This document shows positions 1 through 6,288 of a DNA stretch of 10,000 nt, one piece after another. The stretch is from NCBI GenBank assembly GCA_020216745.1, contig JAIWNQ010000094.1, forward strand, positions 1-10,000, read 5' to 3'. How positions within the stretch are numbered: the first letter of the stretch is position 1; the number at the start of each line of letters is the position of its first letter. The notes under the pieces are model-generated. The model was not told the DNA's origin. It saw nothing but the letters and a program-made list of their open reading frames with translations, and made no database searches. Origin of the DNA: Candidatus Hydrogenedens sp. Lineage in GTDB: Bacteria > Hydrogenedentota > Hydrogenedentia > Hydrogenedentales > Hydrogenedentaceae. A program made the translations under genes and the position numbers.

Positions 1-1137
1 ATAAGCGGAGCCACGCAATTCAGACGGAATTAAATCAGCCACTAATGCCTTTTCGACACCCTCTGTAAAACCGTAATATGCTCCGTATATAATTAACAAT
101 ATCCAAAATAATAACGATGTCTGGATAAACCCCATCCCAAGATAGACCAAGGTATAAATTCCCCATCCTGTAAGGATTAAACTGGCACGTCCTAACTTGT
201 CGGATAATTTTCCTCCGGGAAAACTAAAACAAACCTTAGAGATGTGAAGTAGTACCCATGCAATAATAACACCCAGAGGACCATAATGAAATTTTTCGCT
301 ACCATAAAATACAAGAAACAAATCTGAACTATTGCCGAGGGCAAAGATAGAAACACTCATGAGATACAAATAAAATATTTTGGGGAATGAGCGATGCGTT
401 TTTCTCGATGATGTCGCATCTATATTTGTCGATGCATTCTTGGGAGCAGGAACCTCTCTAAGGAAAAAGGCAAGCACGAGAACTGCAACAAGTCCAGGAA
501 CAACTGACAGGACAAATAGCATTCGCAATGAGAACAGATTTGCTCGTTCTGGTGCTGTTTCCATAAATGGAAGGAACTTTTCGTTTAGTAAGAGGTATAG
601 GATAATGACGGATAAAATCGGACCTGTAACAGCGCCTAAGTGGTCCATAGCACGATGGAAACTGAAAGCAAGCCCTCGATGTTCTGGCGGCGTGGAGTCG
701 CTTAATAATGCGTCACGGGGTGATGTGCGTATTCCCTTGCCGATTCGGTCAAGGAAACGGAATAATACGACATGTAATCCTGTTTGTGAGAACGCCATGA
801 AAAGACGACATATTGTAGAAATAAAATAGCCAGCAACTGTTAATGCCTTTCTACGAGCCAATCTGTCACTGAGATAACCGGATACAAGTTTTAAAAGGCT
901 TGCAGTACTTTCTGCTATACCCTCCATAAGGCCAATATATATTACTGCACTACCTGCTGGAACAAGTCCAGCGATAAACAACGGCAAAAGTGGATATACC
1001 ATTTCTGAGGACATATCCGTAAATAAGCTTGTCAAACCAAGATATAGAACGTTCCCTTTTAAGGCTTCTTTCCATCCCTTGTTTTGAGATGTGTTATTCT
1101 GAAAAATATTGTTTCCACCCGTTCCATTGCATGACAT
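1..1137 (-). CDS. MFS transporter, 3' end cut by window edge
   Basis: Multi-pass inner-membrane transporter of the major facilitator superfamily; substrate not readable. I translated it directly from the minus strand: the frame is open from ATG at 1137 to the edge, giving 379 residues. The N-terminus is a hydrophilic, Asn-rich stretch of about 25 residues, followed by LGLTSLFTDMSSEMVYPLLP (about residues 33-52). MFS motif A lies between the second and third helices (GYLSDRLARRKAL, from G87), followed by DRIGKGIRTSPRDALLSD (from D130), which is typical of one bacterial MFS subgroup. A second-half copy of motif A (GGKLSDKLGRA) starts near residue 308. Family members usually have about 400-430 residues, so a few tens are missing. 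The start lies 44 nt inside the upstream glycoside hydrolase gene and has an AAGGA ribosome site 10 nt away; no other ATG precedes the first helix. The overlap suggests translational coupling and a role in importing something the hydrolase releases (inference). Confidence 0.9.
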   Translation of the reverse strand, partial: MSCNGTGGNNIFQNNTSQNKGWKEALKGNVLYLGLTSLFTDMSSEMVYPLLPLFIAGLVPAGSAVIYIGLMEGIAESTASLLKLVSGYLSDRLARRKALTVAGYFISTICRLFMAFSQTGLHVVLFRFLDRIGKGIRTSPRDALLSDSTPPEHRGLAFSFHRAMDHLGAVTGPILSVIILYLLLNEKFLPFMETAPERANLFSLRMLFVLSVVPGLVAVLVLAFFLREVPAPKNASTNIDATSSRKTHRSFPKIFYLYLMSVSIFALGNSSDLFLVFYGSEKFHYGPLGVIIAWVLLHISKVCFSFPGGKLSDKLGRASLILTGWGIYTLVYLGMGFIQTSLLFWILLIIYGAYYGFTEGVEKALVADLIPSELRGSAY

Positions 1138-2509
1138 GTTGTGCTAATCCTTCTGTTACTGCACTGTATGTTTGTCCAGGGACAGCGGTTAAGTCCCAAA
1201 CCCAATATAAGTCACCGATATAACCAGCCTTATAAGCGGTCTGTAAAAACTCTATCAACATTGTTTTTGCCTGTTCTATTGTTACATCCTGAAATACACC
1301 ATATTCACCGACAATAACTGGTTTTTTAACAAGCCCGTGTTCATGGCAGTGTAAATTAACCTTTGATGTTTTATCCCATGGGTAAATGTGTATATCGATA
1401 AAGTCGAGAAGACTCTGTTCACTGCCGAGCACGGATGGACGTGGTGGAAATCGAGGGTCTTTCCCATCAGGCACGACCCCTGAAACTGGTTCTCTGCCTG
1501 CGGAATCGCTTGTCCACATGCCGACTGTGACAAGAGCCTCCGAGTCAACGGACTTTACTGCCTTGCTCAATTCATTTGCCCAGAACAGTATCGTCCTGTC
1601 ATAGACCTCCTGTCGTGTTTCTGTTGTAGCAAGTGAACCTTTACTCCCGTCTGGAAGGAGCACCTCGCCATTATATTCTTTAAATGGGCCATCTGAACAC
1701 TTTACATATACTTCATTTTGGAGAGACCAAGCAAGAATTGTGGAAAGTAAAGAAGGTTCCCTCTCTTTAATATATTGAATAAATTTTTGAATAACTATCG
1801 CCTTAGCTCGGATATAAGATAGCCAGAAGAATTGTCGATTATACTTCGTGACATGCTCATCATCATAGGTCGATTCTAAATGGAGTTGTTGTAATTGCTT
1901 CTCAAAATTGCCAAAACGTGGATATTCATCAAGAATAGGAATTAAATAAATATTATATTTTGTCGCCCTCTGCAAAAAATCTATGACATTATCCATATAT
2001 TGATTATTTAGTATTTCACCTTCTTTTTGAGATAAAAAACCATATTCATTTTGTGTGCCCCATACCCAAAGACGAACTGTATTTCCTCCTGATTCTGCAA
2101 TTTTTCTTAAGGTGCTTTCTGCTTCATCAGGATTATAAACATTGGTATTAAACAATGCGTGCCAACCAGAACTGCGATGCTCCAAAACGACATGATTAAA
2201 ACCACGTGGGACAAATGTTTTGTCGTTTGTTCCGTAAACAAACACCTTCTTCCCTTTAATCTCCTTTATTTTTATTCGAGGCAAACCTTGTTCCTTATTT
2301 TCTGATACCGTAGGTAGAGTATTGGAATTATATTCAGAAGGTTTGTGCTCTGTTTTTTTATCCGCTATCATCCATCGGTTTGTTTTGGGTGAATAGGAAC
2401 AGTTTATCAACGTGTTATACATCAGTGGCGGTGATATGAGAATATTATCAGCATATAAAATAGAAGAAAAAGTTAATATCAGGAGAATAACAATTTTTTT
2501 CATTAACAT
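1094..2509 (-). CDS. Secreted clan-A (GH5-like) glycoside hydrolase
   Basis: Predicted exported polysaccharide- or glycoside-cleaving enzyme with a TIM-barrel fold. Residues 1-20 form a signal peptide (MLMKKIVILLILTFSSILYA). Residues 21-75 look like a poorly conserved linker, and the catalytic domain runs from about 76 to 468. Clan GH-A landmarks appear in order: FVPRGFNH (99-106), NTVRLWVWG with R146, WSLQNE with N265 and the likely acid/base E266, FIDIHIYPW with H374 and Y376, VGEYG with the likely nucleophile E402, and LYWVWD with W436/W438. The GH5-type cellulase/mannanase set is therefore complete and the enzyme is probably active. The exact family and substrate cannot be read from sequence alone. 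The start is ambiguous between ATG 2509 and ATG 2503, both with good ribosome sites; the second gives a more classical MKKIVILL signal peptide. The MFS gene overlaps its 3' end. It lies 173 nt from the pseudopilin cluster, so it may have its own promoter. Confidence 0.88.
   Translation of the reverse strand: MLMKKIVILLILTFSSILYADNILISPPLMYNTLINCSYSPKTNRWMIADKKTEHKPSEYNSNTLPTVSENKEQGLPRIKIKEIKGKKVFVYGTNDKTFVPRGFNHVVLEHRSSGWHALFNTNVYNPDEAESTLRKIAESGGNTVRLWVWGTQNEYGFLSQKEGEILNNQYMDNVIDFLQRATKYNIYLIPILDEYPRFGNFEKQLQQLHLESTYDDEHVTKYNRQFFWLSYIRAKAIVIQKFIQYIKEREPSLLSTILAWSLQNEVYVKCSDGPFKEYNGEVLLPDGSKGSLATTETRQEVYDRTILFWANELSKAVKSVDSEALVTVGMWTSDSAGREPVSGVVPDGKDPRFPPRPSVLGSEQSLLDFIDIHIYPWDKTSKVNLHCHEHGLVKKPVIVGEYGVFQDVTIEQAKTMLIEFLQTAYKAGYIGDLYWVWDLTAVPGQTYSAVTEGLAQHVMQWNGWKQYFSE
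1148..1152 (-). promoter_or_regulatory. Ribosome binding site for the MFS gene, inside the hydrolase gene
   Basis: AAGGA on the minus strand, 10 nt before the ATG at 1137. It lies within the coding sequence of the upstream hydrolase and supports the overlapping start for the transporter. Confidence 0.55.
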
Positions 2510-2511
2510 TT

Positions 2512-2520
2512 TCCTTTCCT
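2512..2520 (-). promoter_or_regulatory. Double ribosome binding site giving two possible hydrolase starts
   Basis: The minus strand reads AGGAAAGGA before the hydrolase. The first AGGA is 7 nt from ATG 2509 and the second AAGGA is 8 nt from ATG 2503, so each start has its own well-spaced site. Either product keeps the signal peptide; they differ by two residues. Confidence 0.5.
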
Positions 2521-2554
2521 GAGTCCAAATTAATAAAAGGCACTATACGAATAT

Positions 2555-2583
2555 ATAATACTTTTTATTTGCGTTAACTACAA
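2555..2583 (-). promoter_or_regulatory. Weak sigma-70-like promoter candidate for hydrolase/MFS genes
   Basis: This lies in the 173-nt AT-rich gap (2510-2682) between the TPR gene and the hydrolase. On the minus strand, TTGTAG (2583-2578) and TATTAT (2560-2555) are 17 nt apart. The -10 box matches 5 of 6 consensus bases and the -35 box only 3 of 6. In such AT-rich DNA this can arise by chance. I see no GC-rich hairpin terminator in the gap, so read-through from the pseudopilin operon is also possible. Confidence 0.25.
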
Positions 2584-2682
2584 ATGAGCATTTTGGGCTA
2601 AGGATAAAAAGACGTGTTTATATTAACTTATTTAACTGGGACTTGTTTTTTTTATCACATTTTTTTGTAGTATATCAGTCTT

Positions 2683-3234
2683 CTATTCTAAACCGAGAAC
2701 GGTTTTTGCATAAAGGTATTCCTGAGAATCTGGAGGGAAAATTTTCATTGCTTCCTGATGCACCCAAATTTTACCTTTATAATCATTAAGTTGTTCATAA
2801 CAATCTGCCAGTTCAGGGTAGACGGATTTGATACCTTCCCATTGAGGGTAGTCAATCATAACCTTTTCATAATAAGGTATCGCACTGGCACAATCCATTT
2901 TCTTTGACTTATAAATATTCCCCATGGCTGATAGATAAGCAGGGGTATTAGGGTCTTGTGGGTCTTGTTCCATTTGAGAACGGTAATATTCAATAAGCTG
3001 GTCGGGATTGTCCAGATTAGTGGGCATGCTTTTCTCATCGGTTTGCTCCGTTTCTTCCACGGGTATTGGTAGTGTATTAGAAGGTTCTGCTGTGAAATCC
3101 TTATTAGCGGTTGTATCTGTTTTACTTGTTGTTTTTCCCCAGATAGCACCAAGTATGCCTACAACAATAAGTGCCACCCCAATAAAAAATAAAAAATATA
3201 ATTTTACTTGTGTATTAATTTTGTCTGTATCCAT
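2683..3234 (-). CDS. Membrane-anchored TPR-like protein of the pseudopilin operon
   Basis: A 183-residue protein, not recognised as a named family. A short cytoplasmic N-terminus is followed by one transmembrane helix (about 12-32, YFLFFIGVALIVVGILGAIW). A polar Thr/Glu-rich linker (about 34-75) leads to a C-terminal helical region (about 76-183) that reads like degenerate tetratricopeptide repeats: YLSAMGNIYKSKKMDCASAIPYYEKV, then VYPELADCYEQLNDYKGKIWVHQEAM, then EYLYAKTVLGLE. TPR folds usually bind protein partners, so it may be an inner-membrane assembly or scaffold factor for the neighbouring pilins, like the TPR helpers of type IV pilus systems (inference). Cys115 and Cys145 could pair if the domain is periplasmic. 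It starts 22 nt after the PilX-like gene and its ribosome site is weak (AAGAAAG), consistent with coupling to upstream translation. Confidence 0.75.
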   Translation of the reverse strand: MDTDKINTQVKLYFLFFIGVALIVVGILGAIWGKTTSKTDTTANKDFTAEPSNTLPIPVEETEQTDEKSMPTNLDNPDQLIEYYRSQMEQDPQDPNTPAYLSAMGNIYKSKKMDCASAIPYYEKVMIDYPQWEGIKSVYPELADCYEQLNDYKGKIWVHQEAMKIFPPDSQEYLYAKTVLGLE

Positions 3235-3256
3235 CTTATTTTCTTTCTTAACGTAA

Positions 3257-4990
3257 TTAGATACCTAATTCACGCCAGCCAACCTGCTGGAGCGTAGTAA
3301 TTGGATAATTTCCTATCATACCGTATGGCAGATTATCTGCCAGAGCCGGGACTTGATAAATATTTGGTACTTGTGAACCCATATCGAAATAACTTGCGAC
3401 AATTGTTCCCATAATATCTGTTTGCTTTGAAATTTTAATCATATTTTGAGCGTAGAATGCACCCATAATATCGCATTGAGCTGTATTTCCTATAAACATG
3501 TTATTAGAACTCATGATACCTATTACATTGTTAACAGGATAACTGTTTGCGGTATTATTTGGATCGCCATTGTTGCAGGTTACAAGGTCAGAATCAATGT
3601 TAACATCCCCATATACAAGGAGAGCAGCACGTCCACTATAATTGATGGTTCGGTCATTACCTTGACCTGTAAACGTTAAATTTCCATCAATTCGTATTTG
3701 GCCATTGATTCTTAATACATTTGTTGTAGGGTTGAACCAGATATAGTCGTGGTCATTGGGAGGTAATGAGGCGGGAAGTGAACCATTTAAGTATGTCCCT
3801 GTAGTGGCGTCCCAGAAGATTTTATTTCCCTTTGCGTTTAATACTAAGTTACCCACAAATACACCATCGTTTGGGATAACTGGGTCTGCCAACAGAACCT
3901 GTGAGAAATAATCCTGAACGCTATACCAGGTTCCTGTGTTGGGATTCATTACTTTTGAGCCGTCTGGTTCTCGCCAATCATCTGTAAGCCTCGGAAAATT
4001 AACTCGGTTACCCAAATCGTAAAGTTCATTAAACCCGTTATCACTATATACATTTTTTGGAATTCCTCTCGCACCATCTGGTATTGTTTGATTTCCAGTC
4101 CAGCCGTCGTTAACATAAGTTCCATCCATCGTTTCCTTCCAACCGTTGCCCCGAACATGAGGTTCCCCTACTTCTGAGTTGCCTGACAATCCTACTAACC
4201 CTCGTTTGACACGAAGTTTTGCATTCAATGTTTCTACCGTTTCTCCATCAAATAGAGTTGTCTGTAACGGAGGCACCCGTTGTTGCAATATTCCTGGGAC
4301 ACCCTGATAATTATTGTGTATCAAGGCTGTTCCACTCAGGTCTAAAGCGGTAATTGCAGGATTCCCTGGAAGAAGATTATTTCCTAATATATGAACCGAA
4401 CCGTGAATGCTAACATTCCCATTAATGACATTTCCTACCTGTCCATCACCAGCGAAAATTGCATTTCGCCAGACATTAACATCTGTACTATCGGTAATAA
4501 CTTCCAATCTACGAACGACACCGTTTTTTTGGGCAACTGCATAGATGCTAAACATGTCCTGTTCTGTAATATCGTCAACAACGCCATCCCCATTATTGTC
4601 AAAATTGTCATTCTCCCATGGGATTAAGACAGCATAATATTGAACAGCTGGGTCTGAAGAGAGGGTGCGTGGAGTTACAGAAGAACTATCAAAAGAAGGT
4701 AATATCGGTTCATTATTATCGTTGTAAGAGGGAGTCCAGCTTGTAACACCAATCAACCCATTTCCACCTAACTCGCGAGAACTTTTACTCTCCTGGACAG
4801 CAGAAACAGCACCCCAGAAGGCATCACGAAAGTCACTGTATTTGTTTTGCTGTATACTCTGGTTAATAATTTGAACGGAGAGGGAGCTTAATAAGCCAAT
4901 GGCAACTATGACAAAAATAAATGCCACGATTAGTGCCATCCCTTCTTCACCTTTGTGGGGTATATTTAAGTGTTTTTGTTTGGTAAACAT
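3257..4990 (-). CDS. Large PilX-like minor pilin / pilus assembly protein
   Basis: A 577-residue protein. The N-terminus HKGEEG|MALIVAFIFVIVAIGLLSSLSVQIINQS resembles PilX-type prepilins: a Gly-Met junction at 17/18 followed by a hydrophobic helix. Like PilX N-terminal domains it lacks the Glu5 found in the two neighbouring pilins. The rest (about 50-577) should be extracytoplasmic. An acidic calcium-loop-like segment, DNNGDGVVDD, starts at D131. Two stretches look beta-solenoid-like: about 185-205 (GNVINGNVSIHGSVHILGNN) and about 425-535 (LRINGQIRIDGNLTFTG, then LLVYGDVNIDSDL, then GIMSSNNMFIGNTAQCDIMGAFYAQNMIKI). PilX itself is usually under 200 residues, so this is a much enlarged form, perhaps tip-located or adhesive (inference). 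Cys472 and Cys506 are its only cysteines and could form a disulfide. The ribosome site AGAGAGG lies 9 nt before the ATG and the PilW-like gene ends 16 nt upstream. PilX-type assignment is fairly sure; function is not. Confidence 0.82.
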   Translation of the reverse strand: MFTKQKHLNIPHKGEEGMALIVAFIFVIVAIGLLSSLSVQIINQSIQQNKYSDFRDAFWGAVSAVQESKSSRELGGNGLIGVTSWTPSYNDNNEPILPSFDSSSVTPRTLSSDPAVQYYAVLIPWENDNFDNNGDGVVDDITEQDMFSIYAVAQKNGVVRRLEVITDSTDVNVWRNAIFAGDGQVGNVINGNVSIHGSVHILGNNLLPGNPAITALDLSGTALIHNNYQGVPGILQQRVPPLQTTLFDGETVETLNAKLRVKRGLVGLSGNSEVGEPHVRGNGWKETMDGTYVNDGWTGNQTIPDGARGIPKNVYSDNGFNELYDLGNRVNFPRLTDDWREPDGSKVMNPNTGTWYSVQDYFSQVLLADPVIPNDGVFVGNLVLNAKGNKIFWDATTGTYLNGSLPASLPPNDHDYIWFNPTTNVLRINGQIRIDGNLTFTGQGNDRTINYSGRAALLVYGDVNIDSDLVTCNNGDPNNTANSYPVNNVIGIMSSNNMFIGNTAQCDIMGAFYAQNMIKISKQTDIMGTIVASYFDMGSQVPNIYQVPALADNLPYGMIGNYPITTLQQVGWRELGI

Positions 4991-5006
4991 GGTATATTAC
5001 CTCTCT

Positions 5007-5633
5007 TTATGGGTTTCTGGGGATTACACGTTCATCAACATTAATTACAAACTGATGACCACGTCGGGATTCTCCGAACGTATCTATGAAAATCTGAAGT
5101 GTATTATTTTGAGCAGTTACAAAGAAGCCTCTATCTAATCGTCCATTCCCGTTAGTGTCATTAAAAGAGCCGTCTGGATTTGCGGATTCAGGAGGGTTAA
5201 AAAGATGATTTGCAAGAACGGTTACATTGTTACCCTGTATCATTACTAATTGGTTATCAGTCAAACCATCCCCGTTAGCATCTTGAGTATCCCGTTGGAT
5301 AGTTACTACATCTCCTAATTCGAGATTCCCTGCAACATCAACACAACTGCCATTACCGTCAAGGTCCGCTGGCATCCGAAAACGTAATACGCTCCCAGGA
5401 AGTTCGTTCCAATTGACGGTTTGCCTTGACGCCTGGGATAAACGTGGCACCAAAATAGTTAATGCACGACGTGCTTCATCTGTAGCAGTGGCAGTTGCAC
5501 TATAATTTTGAACGGTATCGCTTATCCCTAACGATAATGAGAATAAAGCACCCATGACAATTACCATCAAGCCAACAGTCATGGTTATTTCTATCAATGT
5601 CATACCTAATTTGTATTGATTAGTTGGAGACAT
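5007..5633 (-). CDS. PilW-like prepilin with calcium-loop-like motifs
   Basis: A 208-residue type IV pilin-like or pseudopilin protein. The class III prepilin signal is clear: a short basic leader ending KLG, predicted cleavage at G10|M11, then MTLIEITMTVGLMVIVMGALFSL with the conserved Glu at mature position 5 (E15). The helix continues into an amphipathic region (DEARRALTILVPRLSQASR), as in PilW/GspJ-type minor pilins. The globular part holds three short acidic Gly/Asn loops: DLDGNGSCVD (from D90), DANGDGLTD (from D118) and NDTNGNGRLD (from N158). These resemble EF-hand or dockerin calcium loops and may bind Ca2+ (inference). It overlaps the PilV-like gene by 14 nt and has an AGAGAGGG ribosome site. 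The likely role is as a minor pilin in a pilus-tip or secretion-pseudopilus priming complex at the inner membrane. It could also be called a GspJ-like secretion protein; the sequence does not decide. Confidence 0.85.
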   Translation of the reverse strand: MSPTNQYKLGMTLIEITMTVGLMVIVMGALFSLSLGISDTVQNYSATATATDEARRALTILVPRLSQASRQTVNWNELPGSVLRFRMPADLDGNGSCVDVAGNLELGDVVTIQRDTQDANGDGLTDNQLVMIQGNNVTVLANHLFNPPESANPDGSFNDTNGNGRLDRGFFVTAQNNTLQIFIDTFGESRRGHQFVINVDERVIPRNP

Positions 5634-6057
5634 AAGTTGACCCTCTCTTGGTTATGGTGTATCCACGTGTCGTTTGCCATGTTAATGTTACTCGAACCTC
5701 TAACGGATTTGGCAAACTTACATTTGTAGTCGTAGGCAAACTGATAGGGGAACCTGAAGCAGTAATAGCTTCAATACGAACGACTGCACGGTTTCCCGGC
5801 AAATGGTTAAGATTTGGGGTAAAATTCAAAATCTGTGTTACATCGGTTCGGCTGATTTGGTCTAATATTTCATTGACCACGCTCTCTGCCTGTAATCGTT
5901 GGGTATGTATTTCACTATTCATACCTACCGTCACGACAGAGGTAAAAATCATACTCAATACGAATGCCATAATACCACCTGCAAACATCAGTTCAACAAG
6001 TGTCATACCTTGTTGCTTTTTCTTGTCTTTTTTTAATATCATTATTTGTCGAAACAT
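5620..6057 (-). CDS. PilV/GspI-like prepilin, first gene of the operon
   Basis: A 145-residue prepilin-like protein. A strongly basic leader (KKDKKKQQG) precedes the predicted prepilin-peptidase site G17|M18. The mature N-terminus is MTLVELMFAGGIMAFVLSMIFTSVVTVG with Glu at position 5 (E22), the standard type IV pilin assembly helix. The small C-terminal domain (about 75-145) is beta-rich and ends in TLTWQTTRGYTITKRGSTYVSN. Size and position before a PilW-like and a PilX-like gene fit PilV or GspI. The start at 6057 is supported by AGGAG 8 nt upstream; a later ATG (residue 6) would still keep the signal. This is the first gene after a sigma-54-like promoter, a mode of control known for pilin genes in several bacteria. 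No prepilin peptidase, ATPase or secretin is visible here, so the assembly machine must be encoded elsewhere. Confidence 0.83.
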   Translation of the reverse strand: MFRQIMILKKDKKKQQGMTLVELMFAGGIMAFVLSMIFTSVVTVGMNSEIHTQRLQAESVVNEILDQISRTDVTQILNFTPNLNHLPGNRAVVRIEAITASGSPISLPTTTNVSLPNPLEVRVTLTWQTTRGYTITKRGSTYVSN

Positions 6058-6088
6058 GTATTTAACTCCTATTTGTATTTATGATTAC

Positions 6089-6103
6089 GCAATTGTTATG
6101 CCA
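6089..6103 (-). promoter_or_regulatory. Sigma-54 (-24/-12) promoter candidate for the pseudopilin operon
   Basis: The minus strand reads TGGCATAACAATTGC. The invariant GG (-24) and GC (-12) are separated by exactly 10 bp, and TGGCA and TTGC match the sigma-54 consensus. The predicted start is near 6077, leaving a leader of about 20 nt that holds the AGGAG site (6070-6066) before ATG 6057. Sigma-54 control of pilin genes is established in Pseudomonas, Myxococcus and Geobacter. The site overlaps one arm of an inverted repeat (TTATGC at 6096-6101, GCATAA at 6111-6116). I found no convincing sigma-70 promoter here. Confidence 0.5.
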
Positions 6104-6170
6104 TAAGAAAGCATAAAAAAGAACATATTTATAAAATACTATTATTCAATGACTTAAATGTTTTTAAAAA

Positions 6171-6199
6171 TTGACATTCTCATAATCATCTAATGTATT
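6171..6199 (+). promoter_or_regulatory. Sigma-70-like promoter candidate for the HAD phosphatase
   Basis: A perfect TTGACA (6171-6176) is followed, after 17 nt, by TGTATT (6194-6199), which matches 4 of 6 bases of the -10 consensus. Transcription would begin near 6206, giving a leader of about 80 nt before ATG 6289. It is the only good -35 box in the 231-bp divergent region. Confidence 0.45.
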
Positions 6200-6209
6200 G
6201 AATAAAAAG

Positions 6210-6225
6210 TGTGGAATTTTCCACA
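6210..6225. promoter_or_regulatory. 16-bp palindrome, possible operator or enhancer site
   Basis: TGTGGAATTTTCCACA has perfect 7-bp arms around a TT centre. It would lie at about +4 to +19 of the phosphatase transcript, a repressor-like position, and about 140 bp upstream of the inferred pseudopilin start, a typical sigma-54 enhancer position. One half (TTTTCCACA) differs from the DnaA box TTATCCACA at one base. The binding protein is unknown. Confidence 0.45.
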
Positions 6226-6288
6226 ATTGCTTGTTTTAAATGCTTAATATTTCATGTTCAATAAAATCGAAATGAGTGGAGATATAAA

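Noticed and set aside
380..829. Plus-strand open frame of 149 codons
   Set aside because: It lies antisense to the clearly coding MFS gene, has no protein-like pattern and is a shadow of it.
5648..6106. Plus-strand open frame of 152 codons across the PilV-like gene
   Set aside because: It is antisense to a pilin with a clear prepilin signal; its product shows no domain and it runs over the operon's promoter.
6217..6225. DnaA-box-like TTTTCCACA as part of a replication origin
   Set aside because: It is a single near-match with no cluster of boxes and no dnaA/dnaN nearby; the palindrome explains it better.
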